From Sialis fuliginosa (taxonomy: Eukaryota; Arthropoda; Insecta; Megaloptera; Sialidae): a stretch of 64,000 bases of DNA. A program made the translations under genes and the position numbers. Location of the stretch: the NCBI GenBank assembly GCA_961205875.1, contig OY540815.1:7750001-7814000 (forward strand), in the 5' to 3' direction. The stretch's first letter is position 1, and each line of letters opens with the position of its first letter. Positions 1 through 10,134 of the stretch are shown here, piece after piece. The notes beneath the pieces were generated by a model that had not been told where the DNA came from, ran no database searches, and saw nothing but the letters and a program-made list of their open reading frames with translations.

Positions 1-414
1 CAAAAACCTCCACCATTGTGGCCAGATCTAATGAAACTAATTACAACCCTGTATACATGACAGGGGGTGAAATATTAATTCTAAATGCCGGGGCGATATA
101 TGAAATATACTTTAAGCAAATTCTAAAATAGTAAGTTTTGGGGTAATATTTCATGTATCAAACTTTAATTTGTCAAGGAAATATCAACTTAAAAATAAGA
201 AAATAATAAGGAAGAAAACCCCCCGCGGAATCACCTATATACAGTGTATTCCAAGTCGATTGAGACATAGGAAATTTAACATGGGGACAATTAGAAATGT
301 TGTAGTAACCTTTGGTCAAACTTAACGATGTGTGATTGGTGCATTTTGAAATTCCACCTCGAAACTAACTGATAAATTTTAAATTAATCAACAGTATTTT
401 GTTTTCAACTTTAA

Positions 415-953
415 TTCTATATACATATATATATAAATGAATGTTCGACTCCGGAATTACTGAACCGATTTCAATACGGTTTTCACCAATAGTTAGATCA
501 TTTTTACGTGGCTAATAATATTTTATGAAAATCTAAGATTTAACATCAAAAGATTAAAAAGAAACTTTTGCACAGCGTCTTTTGTTTCTATGATGTTATA
601 GCGAAGAAATGTCATTTATAGAAAAACACAGTAGCCATGGTATATAAGACGCTGAAAACAATTACTATATGTGAATGTCAATTTGAATGAAAAAACACGC
701 ATTTTACAGTATAAATAAAGAAATAAAGTGTAATATAAATAAGTGGCTTTTCACAAATCAATATTGCAATATAAATAAGTGAATTTTAAAAAATCAAAAT
801 AAATAAAGTGAAATACAATACTTCAGTGAATTGGGTGAGCATGTTGGGTGAGCATGTTGGCTGAGCATGTTGGGTGGGCATGTCGGGTGGGCATGATTAC
901 TTTATGTTTAATTAAATTAATATCCCCGGGTAACACCGAGTCCAATGCGCTAG
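415..953 (+). mobile_element. non-autonomous Helitron
   Basis: It starts ttctatatacata and ends with the hairpin cccgg-gtaaca-ccgag followed by tccaatgcgctag, next to a host T. This is the Helitron 3' signature: a short hairpin about 10 bp before CTRR, inserted between A and T. The family A element that it interrupts gives both borders to within 1-2 bp. It carries a 13-bp minisatellite near its 3' end and has no Rep/helicase frame. Other 3' ends of the family lie at 50258-50335 and 57000-57047, and a 5' piece lies at 33866-33980. Confidence 0.8.
831..895. repeat. 13-bp minisatellite, 5 units
   Basis: Five head-to-tail units of ttgggtgagcatg, with substitutions in units 3 to 5 (ttggctgagcatg, ttgggtgggcatg, tcgggtgggcatg). 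The array sits inside the Helitron, about 55 bp before its 3' hairpin. The related Helitron end near 50258 keeps about one and a half units (tgtgggcatg, tcgggtggcatg). Confidence 0.9.
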
Positions 954-1347
954 TAAAGAATACAATACATTAATGAAATTAAAGTAAACATCCCAGATAA
1001 AATTATAATAATATTTTTTGGCAGATATAAATTTGAAAACAAAATACTAATTACTATTTTATTAAATTTTGTGGCGGTATTTCAAAATGCACCAATCACA
1101 TATCGTTAAATTTGACCAAAGGTATTGTATATAATAGTTAAAAAAAATGATAGTTACAAAAGTAAAAACTAATATTAGCACATTAATGCAATTATCATAT
1201 AGAAATCTGTAAAACAAACCGTGATAGTTATAATTCTATTTGCAGTGCAATCTCATTTACATATTGAAAATCAATTCCCGCTGTTCGAATGAATCACATA
1301 GCTCTAGACGCAGCCGGGCTGGAAGGGAGTGTGCACTAGCTCCGAGC

Positions 1348-1507
1348 TATAAAGGCCACAATGTTTGTGAACGTTTCTCATTTGTTTTCTTGTTTCACAG
1401 TACATAAACCTCGGCGGGTCGGTTCGAAGACTGGCGGCGTAAAGTCATTGCTGGTGTTAACTTCAGCTGAGAAAATTTAAAAAAAAACTACAATCAGAAG
1501 CTAATAC
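1348..1507 (+). promoter_or_regulatory. candidate core promoter with 5' noncoding exon, or an internal exon
   Basis: In a GC-richer island, tataaag (1348-1354) lies 32 bp before the A of tcattt (1378-1383), which fits an arthropod initiator and the usual TATA spacing. Transcription from there would give a leader ending at the donor-like gtaagtgc (1508). An equally good reading is a spliced exon 1401-1507: a pyrimidine-rich tract ends in tttcacag at 1400 and the same donor follows. The exon has no long frame (one frame runs 25 codons to a stop). The two readings cannot be separated without transcript data. Confidence 0.35.
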
Positions 1508-1614
1508 AAGTAAGTGCATCTCTCTCCCCCCACCCCTTCCTTACAAACATTATTTACATATGAATTGGAGATACCAAAATGTATTTAAGTTTTATTGGTA
1601 GGTAAAGATATGAA

Positions 1615-1843
1615 TAGAGATTGGAAAAATAGTTTTTCAACTATTGCGTAAAATGCATTTATTGTAATTTTTATTACATATGTCCACCGTTTTCAGAAAA
1701 CTGGTTTGATTGAACACAATTTGAAATCAACTATTTGTAACTACCTTTCTAACTATTTTCGACACTTTTTACTGCTTCGTTTATTTATCAACTATTTTCC
1801 GAAAAAAAATTTCCGAAAATAACAACTATTTTTCCAGCCTCTA
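1615..1843. mobile_element. hAT MITE (family K), copy 1
   Basis: The ends are tagagattggaaaaatag and ctatttttccagcctcta in inverted orientation. The element is flanked on both sides by the identical 8-bp duplication gatatgaa (1607-1614 and 1844-1851). An 8-bp duplication and a TAGAGRTKG-type terminus are hAT features. The element is 229 bp and has no coding capacity. The second copy is 43963-44237, in the opposite orientation. Confidence 0.9.
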
Positions 1844-1851
1844 GATATGAA

Positions 1852-2546
1852 ATATTAAATGGTTTCTCTTGACTTAAAAAATTATACAATATTTCCTATC
1901 AAAGTTAACAAAATATAGGGATCAATAATTTGACTTTTGAATAGAAAATAATTTATTTGTTCGCGAGTTTGAGGTGTTATATTTAAAGATTAATAAAAAT
2001 ACAAATCCAATATGAGATAAGAAATTATTTCTTTAAGTTAATATCTAACTTGTCTTCTTCAAGACATGTAGTTGTAATAAAAATATCCTTATTCTTTTTG
2101 AACTTATTCCAAAAATATTTTTTTAAATATATTTTAAAATAAATTGTGAAGTAAACACTGAATAATGCAATGCATTTACGCTACCCGGTGAACAGTCGGT
2201 GGCCACTAGCTCGGTAACGTCCATCTAAGCTACTTCACTACTACTGCACCAGCAAAACATGTTGCATTCAGAGTTGCAACGTTTTTATATAATTTTAATG
2301 TCGTGTATGATAATACGGGAAACACAGATGTTCGAGTCAATTTAATTTCTGCTGTGATAATGATCTCTCTCGTGTGCATAGGTTACACCAGCAGTTCATA
2401 ACCGGTGTCTACGTAAGAAGCATACAGTAAAATCTTTCTTAAATAACACGTATAAACATAAACTTATATTTAACTATAAAATCTACTTATCTAAGCTTTA
2501 TATTTTTTTCAATCCATAGATGCTTAAAATCAAGGTTATTAATATA
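1852..2546. other. unassigned AT-rich stretch with a small GC-richer patch
   Basis: No gene seen. The patch 2170-2425 is less AT-rich. It contains a pyrimidine-rich run ending in gtgcatag (2381) and a donor-like gtaagaag (2413), which would bound a 30-odd-bp micro-exon on the plus strand. This is too weak to call. Confidence 0.3.
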
Positions 2547-3716
2547 CAGGGTGATTCAGTGCTGTCGTGCCAAACTTGAACAGTAAATTAAGAGACATAT
2601 TTTAAACAAAAAACATTATATGAACATGTGTCCGGAAATTTTTCGTAAGGGGGCTACAGCCCTCCAAAGATTTTATTCAAAATTAGTTTTTATTTAATAT
2701 CTGAAGACCCCATTGTGCTAAAGTTATGAAATTTGATACAGCGTTTAGTATTAATAAGTGTTATCGATTTCCAGTATTGAACAATTACAATTTAGATCAG
2801 GGCTGTATGGGGCCAGTGGGCCCATCGATTTTTATCTAGTATTTTTTTGTTCTTTAATTTTTTCCTGAATTAGACATTTGAATAAGATTGTATGACATAA
2901 AATACACAAAAATATACTTTACTCATTTATCATAGGATAAACCGTTTACGAGAAATATGGATGCAAAAGAAAGGATGCAGAATTTTACTTAATACGGATG
3001 CTTCAAATTACAAAAAATATTTTTATATTCTTGTTCTATGATAAAAAATAAGACAAAAAGATAATAAAAATATACCTCCAAAAATTCATCCTTACCAACA
3101 AATAACCATTTTAAGTATCGCTTTCTAGTTATTTTATGTTAGTAATTTACTTGCAACATTAATAGAACTGGCTATAGGTCTAATAGGACACGTATTAGGT
3201 GATATATGTACATGAACTTTTTTCTTACCTTTAATCAAAGAACAGAAATATAAATTTATTTTGTTTCATTTGAAGCATCCGTATTAAGTAAAATTCTGCA
3301 TGCTTTCTTTTGCATCGATATTGTTCGTAAACGGTTTATCCTATGATAAATGAGCAAAGTATATTTTTGTTTATTTTGTCTTATACAGTCTTATTCAAAT
3401 TTTTAACTAAGGAAAAAATTGAAGAACAAAAAATACTGGATAAAAATCGACGGGCCTCCTGAGCCCATACCACCCTGGTCAAAATTACTATTGGTTGTTA
3501 CTGGTTATATATAACACTTATTAATACTAAACCCTGTATCAAATTTCATAACTATGGCACAATAGGTTCTCAAGATATTAAATAAAAACTAATTTTGAGT
3601 AAAATCTTTAGAAGGCTGTAGCCCCCTCATGACAAATGTTTATATAATGTTTTTTGCTTAAAATATTTTTCTCGATGTACCGTTCAAGTTTGGCACGACA
3701 GTGCTGAATCACCCTG
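2547..3716. mobile_element. 1.17-kb fold-back DNA element (family B), copy 1
   Basis: It starts cagggtgattcagtgctg and ends with the inverted cagtgctgaatcaccctg, flanked by TA on each side (2545-2546 and 3717-3718). The two arms, several hundred bp each, mirror one another almost to the centre. Examples are ggctacagccctccaaag against gaaggctgtagccccctc, and the block with aaccgtttacg against cgtaaacggtt. There is no reading frame. This is a non-autonomous element of Tc1/mariner type, judging by the TA target. A half copy is at 20335-20767. Confidence 0.85.
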
Positions 3717-3789
3717 TATAAAAAAAAACTTTTTAAGATAATAATAAAAGTGTCTTCAAAGAAACCCTAAAAATGCTGAAAAGCATATA

Positions 3790-3983
3790 AAGCTTAGAGA
3801 CTATAGTAATGTAAATGAAATAGTATTAACAAATAATAATATAAAATTAGTAGATAGTATAACATTTTTAGGAATACAGATTGATAAAAAATTTACGAGG
3901 GAAATACACACATTAATATTCTTTCTAAAAAAATCAATAAATATTCATATTTAATAAAGTTCAACATCTGTAAAAAGATTTAG
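3790..3983 (+). pseudogene. non-LTR retrotransposon reverse-transcriptase fragment
   Basis: From 3814 a frame reads NEIVLTNNNIKLVDSI followed by TFLGIQIDKKFTREIH, which fits the conserved FLGI.ID..L.W..H block downstream of the catalytic core in Jockey/CR1-like reverse transcriptases. After a frameshift near 3908 it continues NILSKKINKYSYLIKF, also as expected. It is cut off at 3983 by the MITE at 3984. It is decayed and cannot be active. The next expected part of such a protein lies at 7480, so both may be one copy. Confidence 0.7.
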
Positions 3984-4219
3984 CTTGGGTTGCACAAAGC
4001 AAAATTAATCACAATTAGTTAATCAGTTGTTTTAAAACCATTATTATGTCAATTCTAAAAAACAATTACGGTTATAATATATTTTATAAGGTAAAAAATT
4101 ATCATATTTAGTGAATTTTTCATTTACAAATTGAGATTAAGTTTAGAATTAACATTAATCATGGTTTGAAAACAACTGATTAACTAATTGTGGTTAATTT
4201 TGTTTTATGCAATCCGAGG
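3983..4219. mobile_element. hairpin MITE (family D), copy 1
   Basis: Inverted termini of about 60 bp: cttgggttgcacaaagc at the left, and gcaatccgag at the right reading as its complement. Both are followed inward by aaaattaatcacaattag-type sequence. A near-identical copy is at 9913-10134. It interrupts the reverse-transcriptase frame at 3790-3983. No clear target duplication is visible, so the superfamily is undetermined. Confidence 0.8.
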
Positions 4220-4484
4220 ATAGTGAAATAAATAAATAATTTAAAAAAAGTACATATATAATAAATAAATTTAACAGTTTTTGAAATCGGTTTGATTTTT
4301 TCATTCTTAAAATGTTTTTCATTGACTTAAAAAAACTGTTAAATTTAATTTTTGCTTCCTCGCAATATCGAAGATACGAGAAGCTATGTGATCGTTTCAG
4401 ATTGAGACAAAAAAAAAGTTCTCCAATTTCAAAATTTTAAATTTATTTATCCGTTTCACGTCAAGACAAACACTTTTCGTTCCG

Positions 4485-4524
4485 TGTCTGTCTGTCTGTC
4501 CGTCCGTCCGTCCGTCCGTCTGTC
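4485..4524. repeat. (TGTC)n/(CGTC)n microsatellite
   Basis: About four TGTC units pass into five CGTC units. The tract sits at the same place inside family C as shorter versions in the other copies, so it is part of the element. Confidence 0.9.
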
Positions 4525-4870
4525 CCCTGAATCGTTGTCACACGCATAACTCATGAACCACTGAACCGATATTATTGAAACTTGGTCGGATGGTTGGGTT
4601 TGGTTTGAGGACGGTCCCATTTCAAAATCATTAAAATCGTGTGTAAGGGGGAGGGGTGACACCCCAAAATATTTATTTTTTTAAGATATCTCAAGAACGA
4701 CACATGTTACGAGAAAATTTTATAGAATATTTTTTGTAGAGAATTAAATTTCCTATAATATGGGTCTACTACGTTTGTTGTAAAATATTGCCTTACAAAG
4801 ATTTATCTAAATTAATTTTAAAAATTCGTGTTTTGTTTTTCTAAATTGGTATTTGATTGGATATATTAAG

Positions 4871-4943
4871 TGTCATTTTGACGTTTTAAATGTCACTTTG
4901 GCGTTTTAAATGTCACTTTGACGTTTTAAATGTCATTTTGACA
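4871..4943. repeat. 20-bp tandem repeat, about 3.6 units
   Basis: Units of tgtcattttgacgttttaaa with single changes (c for t at position 6 of unit 2). Each holds the near palindrome tgtca...tgacg. Decayed versions appear at 11383-11440 and 57900-57940 in other family C copies. Confidence 0.85.
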
Positions 4944-5156
4944 TTTGCATAAATTTAGATTTAGATTGAAATTGTCAAAAAATTAAAAATATATGAAAAA
5001 ATATTCAGGTGCGTTTTAAGAAAAAATTCGAACTAAGATTTTTTAGTAAAATTTGTATAAAAATTAAATGGTTAACCAATGCCAGGCAATTTATCTGAAC
5101 ACTATCGGTTTTAGTGAATTTAGCACGAGGAAGCACTGTGCATTTACTTGGCAGAT

Positions 5157-5392
5157 GTTTTTTAAGTCGATTTTATTTTTTTCTTAAAACGTTTTTAATA
5201 TTTCCTTTTTCAGTGGCGTATCTTCAAAATTCATGGTCAGATTCTAATAAAATTTATAAGGAACCACTTCGAGAGTATACTCTTTAAAAAAAAATTCCAA
5301 ATCGATGCATTTTTGTTAGAGTTATGGCCGAACATACATACAAAATATATATACAGCCGAATTGAGAACCTCCGTCTTTTTTGAAGTCGGTG
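5157..5392. mobile_element. repeat fragment ending in the aagtcggt / gaggttctcaattcgg motif
   Basis: Runs from ttaagtcgattttattttt to gccgaattgagaacctcc and ttttttgaagtcggtg. The latter is the reverse complement of the accgacttcaaaaaaggagg start seen at 57404. This terminal motif is widespread in insect repeats. The first part recurs at 44330-44420. The internal sequence is non-coding. Confidence 0.55.
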
Positions 5393-6073
5393 AAAAACAC
5401 AGTGAATTGTTCATTTCAGCCACTTAGTGACTGATAGTTGCTAATTGTAATTATCAAGATAATAAAATTAAGAATAATAATATTTGTCATAAAAAGAAAA
5501 TATCAGGTTGCCATTGTTGAGAACCGCTGGTTAATACACGTTTTAAATGAAGCTTTGAAATTCTGGACGAATTGGTGGTTTCATTTCGTTGACCTTTTGT
5601 TTCAAAGCCAAGTGTTTTTAATTTAATTTTTAATGTATTTCATTTATCATAACTAAAATAAAAATATTAATATTACATTATTGTGTGATATTACAATAGC
5701 GGCTTTTTATTTAGCTTTTTGTTTATAAACATTTTAAAAAGAAAAATAAAGCTTATATATTAACATTTACTAGATATTAGTTATTTATGGACTATGTAAT
5801 ATTTTTTGGTATCGTTATTTTGAACAGTGAGTTTTAGGAGAGTAAATAGAAATTATTGGAGGCTATCGATTATTAATTTTGTGAAAAGATAAAAAAGTAT
5901 AAAATATCATTAAAATATTTTAACATTGATAACATTAAACTATTAAAAAAACTTGACGACTTATCCACCCATTAGAGCCCTTTCAGTCTCCTAATGTCTT
6001 ACACATCAGTGACTTTGATTCAAAAATATTATAATTTTTTTCATATTTCAGTCTGATTTCGAATATATTGATA
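5393..6073. other. AT-rich stretch with one orphan hAT terminus
   Basis: gttgagaaccgctgg (about 5518-5532) is a typical right end of a hAT MITE, but no matching left end with a duplication was found upstream. The small plus frame 5438-5626 has no protein-like character. Confidence 0.4.
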
Positions 6074-6470
6074 TACTAGCTGCTACCCGTGGCTTCGCTC
6101 GCGTGGATTTCGAAACCCCCATCCCCATGATATTTTTTCCGCCGGATCTAATGAAATTAATTACAACCATTCATAGTTTTATAATATTATGTTGATATTA
6201 GAACTGTCACTTAGCATGCATCAAAACCATCTACAAAATCAAGTATCGTGTGAAGCCAACACACATTGAAATCATGACAACAATGCAGCGCCAAAACTCG
6301 CTTGAAAACCAGTATTGAATCTAGCAAACAAACCAGCAGCCCCTTAGGGGTTGTTTTTTCGGGATTCGAAGTAGCCTATGTCCTTTCTCAGAGTGGATGC
6401 TATCTCCCTGTTTAGCCGTGAAAAGGTAACAAACAGACAGACAGACAAAGAGGTATGGATAATCTCTAGT
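6074..6470 (+). mobile_element. short interspersed repeat (family E), copy 1
   Basis: Begins actagctgctacccgtggc followed by ttcgctcgcgtgg, and ends gtgaaaaggtaacaaacag with a GACA tract. This start-and-end combination is common in non-autonomous repeats of many insects. A better preserved 3' part is at 50995-51299 and a decayed copy at 24463-24760. It carries no reading frame, and its superfamily is not decided here. Confidence 0.6.
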
Positions 6471-6614
6471 CATAACAAAATACATAACTTAAATATTGGC
6501 CATTTCTTGATATATTTAGTGTTTTATTTTGCATTAATTCGATAATGATAATTATATCTGAATAAAAAAGATATTTTTCAAAAATTCAAATCGTTCTCTT
6601 GAGAAATCACATTT

Positions 6615-7026
6615 TGTAGTTATCTAAGATATTTTATGAAATTCACCATGAAGACGAGAAGAAATTACAAGAGAGATTTGTGGAAACAATTAATGCGTTT
6701 GTTGGCTCACTCCAATGCGGCAACAGAAACTCTATGAATATATAATAACGCCTTCTGTGCAACAGAGACGTGCATCATCATACCGACAGCAATCTGTACA
6801 TCGAATAATAATAACGGGGGCTTCAATATTTTTAAGTGGTTCGCTGTGTTCGATGAACGTTCTGGTTTCATTCAAAACACCAATCACTTACACCTCCATG
6901 ATTTATACATTTTGCGGCGACGGCGGTCGATGCCGACTCTTCAGTGACGGGTACCGACAAAAAATTCAGAGGGAGCTAGTTTTTGTTTTGTTTTTGGAAG
7001 AAGGTAAAATGTACATTGATAACTTA
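6615..7026 (+). pseudogene. unidentified GC-richer open region, possibly an exon or pseudogene remnant
   Basis: A frame from about 6620 reads KIFYEIHHEDEKKLQERFV and continues ETINAFVGSLQC to a stop at about 6744. An overlapping second frame runs 6715-7026 for 104 codons (MRQQKLYEYIITPSVQQ...). Base composition is nearer 42% GC than the surroundings. Neither product is recognised. The frame switch near 6720 suggests a decayed coding sequence, but chance cannot be excluded. The region stops where the family A element begins. Confidence 0.2.
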
Positions 7027-7028
7027 TA

Positions 7029-7411
7029 AAGTGTATTCCAAGTTGATTAAGACATAGGAAATTTAACATGGAGGCAATTAGAAGTGTTGTAGTAACCTTT
7101 GATCAAATTTAACGATGTATGATTGGTGTATTTTGAAATGCCGCCACAAAATTTAATAAAATAGTAATTAGTATTTTGTTTTCAAAATATCTGCCAAAAA
7201 TATTATTATAATTTTATCTAGGATACTTACTTTAATTTCATTAATGTATTTTATTGTTGAAAACAAAATACTGTTGATTAATTTAAAATTTATGTTAGTT
7301 ACTTTCAAAATGCACCAATGACACATTGTTAAATTTGACCAAAGGTTACTACACATTTCTAATTGTCCCCATGTTAAATTTACTATGTCTTAATCAACTT
7401 GGAATACACTG
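7029..7411. mobile_element. TA-flanked inverted-repeat element (family A), complete copy
   Basis: The arms mirror each other for about 165 bp: agtgtattccaagttgatta at the left, and taatcaacttggaatacact at the right. The flanking TA is at 7027-7028 and 7412-7413. The centre includes a second inverted pair (ttgttttcaa and ttgaaaacaa). At 383 bp without a gene, it is a MITE of Tc1/mariner type. This copy defines the borders used for copy 1. Confidence 0.85.
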
Positions 7412-7479
7412 TATACCGTTTAGAAACCAAATCGACTATAACCACACATATATAACAGTTGAAAATTTATTGGTAAAAT

Positions 7480-8065
7480 AATTTAAATATTTGTCATGTG
7501 GATGACATTTATAAGAGATTCTGTAGGTGTTATTATCAAATTAGAATATTAAAACAATATTTTTACAAGCACCAGTTGATGGTATATTACGACACAAATG
7601 TGAACTCAGCAATAAGGTACAGTGTTCTGTTGTGGGGTAGCACTGTAGATGCTGGGAGAGTTTTTATAATTGAGAAAAAAAATAATTAGATTAATATTTA
7701 ACTCAAATAAAATGCAAACACTGCGAAATTTTTTCAAAAATAATAAATTATTATCACTTTGGGGGATATATATCTATAGAAACTAAAATGGAAAATAAAC
7801 AATATAATTTAAGAAAATATAATTACGAAATATATCACAAAATAAATTTGTATGATATTTAATTAATAAAATTCTTCCATATACCTATTATAAGAAAAAA
7901 TAAAAAAATATTTCTAATGTTATATTTTATTATCACTAGGGAACCGTACAGTATTGCTGAGTGTCTTTAAATAGAATTTTATTTATTTTTTTGTAATTGA
8001 CGTATTGTTAGACCAATAAAGTGGTCAAAAATAATAAAAATATTATTATTATTGAAAATTTATTT
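7480..8065 (+). pseudogene. non-LTR retrotransposon fragment: reverse-transcriptase C-terminus and 3' tail
   Basis: The frame 7498-7689 contains HQLMVYYDTNVNSAIRYSV then LLWGSTVDAGRVFIIEKK, matching the YYA..HS.I.YGI..WG......IF.LQK block of Jockey/CR1-type LINE proteins. From 7712 a shifted frame gives MQTLRNFFKNNKLLSLWGIY, matching the following C.PLFK.L.IL.LP..YIY segment. A decayed 3' region with tattgttagaccaataaag precedes an AT-rich tail. Stops and frameshifts show that it is dead. It may be the downstream half of the piece at 3790-3983. Confidence 0.75.
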
Positions 8066-8824
8066 GTATTCACTAAGGAAGCAGTCCCCAACCTTTGAAT
8101 GACTTGTTTTTTAGTAAATTTTAATTTTAGTGCATGTTTTATAATTACTCAGCTGATCCTCGACAAAGGAACGATTTATCCTTATTTTTGTTCTATTAAA
8201 AATTTAAAAGCATAAGAAAATAACAATTTCTTGCAATCTTGTCGAAAGTATCTTTGAATTTCATTAGATTAATATTTTACGTCGTTAATGTTTTTTTTTA
8301 TTAATAGTTTTGATAATTCTGTGAACTAAAAAGCTGCTTATAGATTTTTAATCCAGTGACATTTTTTTTCTCCGTCTCGTTATTCATTCAAAAAAATTTA
8401 ATGTGGCTTTCTTCTCAAACAATTCGGTAACCCTTGCATAAGGAATATCGATAGATTATTTAACATGAAGATATCTAATAATTAGGGTTGAACGATATCT
8501 ATTTTTACGAAGAAATTTTACATTAGTGAAAAATAACTGTCTTCACCAAAAATTCGCGCTAAAAAATAAGTTTACCTACTAGTACAATTTTGTGATATTG
8601 TAGATTTCTGTTGGTCAATTTGTCGAGAAATAACATCAAAAAAAATAAAAAAGAACACAAAATTAAAAGTAATTATTAATTAAAAAAATATATTATGATT
8701 CAAAACAAGTGGTGATAGTGAACAAAATTCAGTTGCCGAATTTTGATTTTACAGACCAGCGGTATTAAACTTTTTAATACACGTAAAATCAAATCGGTAC
8801 ATAATATCATATATTAATCTAGTA
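8066..8824. other. AT-rich DNA, no gene seen
   Basis: Contains two orphan hAT-like termini: cagtccccaaccttt near 8085 and cagcggtattaaac at 8757. Neither is paired with a matching end and duplication. Confidence 0.4.
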
Positions 8825-9048
8825 CAGTAGTAAGTAGTAGTAAACTAGACCCCCGGGGGTCCGCTGAAATTTTACCGGGGGTCCGTGAAACATATTTGGC
8901 ATAAATTAAAATACTTTTATATTTTTATTTACCAGTGATTAATTAATATCTAACGACCTTATTTGTTTTTATATCCGGGGGAATGGGTTCCCTGAAAAAT
9001 AATTGTTCAAAAGGGGATCCCTAGACCATATAAGTTTAAGAACCGCTG
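8825..9048. mobile_element. hAT MITE (family U), copy 1
   Basis: The right end is gtttaagaaccgctg and the left end is a disrupted cagtag...tagtaaac. It is flanked by an 8-bp duplication with one mismatch, atctagta (8817-8824) and atttagta (9049-9056). Internal blocks ccgggggtccg (twice) and tatctaacgacctt match copy 2 at 54561-54933. It is non-coding. Confidence 0.75.
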
Positions 9049-9056
9049 ATTTAGTA

Positions 9057-9912
9057 TATTAATTTATGATAATATACTTACGTTAATAAGTAGATAATGA
9101 TTTTAAAAATTTCATATTTACTCCTGTGTAGAGACAGTCATTGTTTACATCTCTCTTTTTTATCGTATATTTACGTTCTCTCTCATCTCTTCTCGTTCCT
9201 TGTACTTGTATTATGTTTTATTTTAAATTTTATCGAGTGGATTTTAAGTACTTTTACGACAATCGTTGCTGGAGATGTTGGTTCTTTTTTAGGAGTAATT
9301 GTTCTTTTAAAATGTTCAATGATTTTATTTTAAAATTTTCCTTAAAGTGACAATGCTTATTTTTATTCAGTTTCTTTCATAATTTTTGTTTGGAATCCAA
9401 TATAAATTTATTAATTTAATTTTTAATACCAAAAATAATTTTATATTTACCTATATTAAAATAAAATTCATTTTCAATTATAATTAGTAGTTAAATGTAG
9501 TGTGTATATGCAAATAAAACTGACACAACCGAACTTGATTCTATAAGGTCCAATTTGATTCAAGCTGTTTCAAGAATAATGGCTATCTGTGAGACACAAC
9601 TGCAAATAATACCTTTGGGATCCGTATGTGTTATATATGAGATTTAATTTGAGGCGAACTATGAATTATCTAAATCTGCTCTGTGTTCTTATTGATTTTT
9701 ACTTTCCAAAGAGTGGTATATTGTAAAAATGCATGTACATATATATGGTTATTATGATTATATTTTTAAGAAAAATAAAATGTATTTATACTAAAATCAA
9801 TAAGTAATTAAAATATTAATATAATATGACTTAATTGGTCTTTAGCATCTACAATTTGAGCGGGAAAATTAATAAAAGTGCCTGATAAATACAGTTTAAA
9901 ATAAAAGATAAA
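9057..9912. other. AT-rich DNA, no feature seen
   Basis: Two overlapping small plus frames (9097-9333, 9141-9350) encode Leu/Phe/Ser-rich runs typical of translated AT-rich sequence. No repeat copy was recognised. Confidence 0.4.
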
Positions 9913-10134
9913 CCTTGGGTTGCATAAAGCAAAATTAATCACAATTAGTTAATCAGTTGTTTTAAAACCATTATTACGCCAATTTTAAAATACAAATTTT
10001 ATAAGGTAAAAAATAATCATATTTAATGTATTGTTTATTTACAAATTGAGAATAAGTTTAGAATTAACATTAATCATGGTTTGAAAACAGTTGATTAACT
10101 AATTGTGGTTAATTTTGCTTTATGCAACCCGAGG
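9913..10134. mobile_element. hairpin MITE (family D), copy 2
   Basis: Termini ccttgggttgcataaagc and gctttatgcaacccgagg, with arms of about 60 bp nearly identical to copy 1 (3983-4219). The centre is slightly shorter. It is non-coding. Confidence 0.85.

Larger units (their letters stand above)
242..1123. mobile_element. TA-flanked inverted-repeat element (family A), copy 1, split by a Helitron
   Basis: The left end cagtgtattccaagt follows a TA. The sequence from 242 to about 410 matches the left arm of the complete copy at 7029-7411, and 954-1123 matches its right half. The family resumes at 954 exactly after the Helitron end, so the 415-953 segment is a later insertion. The outermost right terminus, about 45 bp compared with copy 2, is missing. 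A TA target and long arms suggest a Tc1/mariner-type MITE. No transposase is seen. Confidence 0.75.
4345..5156 (+). mobile_element. interspersed repeat family C, copy 1
   Basis: Bounded by gcttcctcgcaatatcg at the left and gcacgaggaagcactgtg at the right, so the tips form the short inverted repeat gcttcctcg. A hairpin cttcctcg...cgagaag lies just inside the left end. Other copies are 11155-11866 and 48458-49153 (reverse) and 57404-58233 (forward). It contains a TGTC/CGTC microsatellite and 20-bp tandem units. There is no coding frame; the 68-codon minus frame at 4456-4662 translates the microsatellite. Confidence 0.75.

Noticed and set aside
4485-4524. CRISPR-like or other array of short regular units
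   Set aside because: Simple tetranucleotide microsatellite. No spacer structure exists anywhere in the window, and the host is a eukaryote.
4456-4662. 68-codon minus frame with RRTDGRTDRQTDTER
   Set aside because: It is the translation of the TGTC/CGTC microsatellite and flanking family C repeat sequence.
8757-9048. Left end of hAT MITE U copy 1 at cagcggtattaaac (8757)
   Set aside because: The end at 8825 gives a 7-of-8 target duplication and aligns with copy 2. The 8757 word has no matching duplication.
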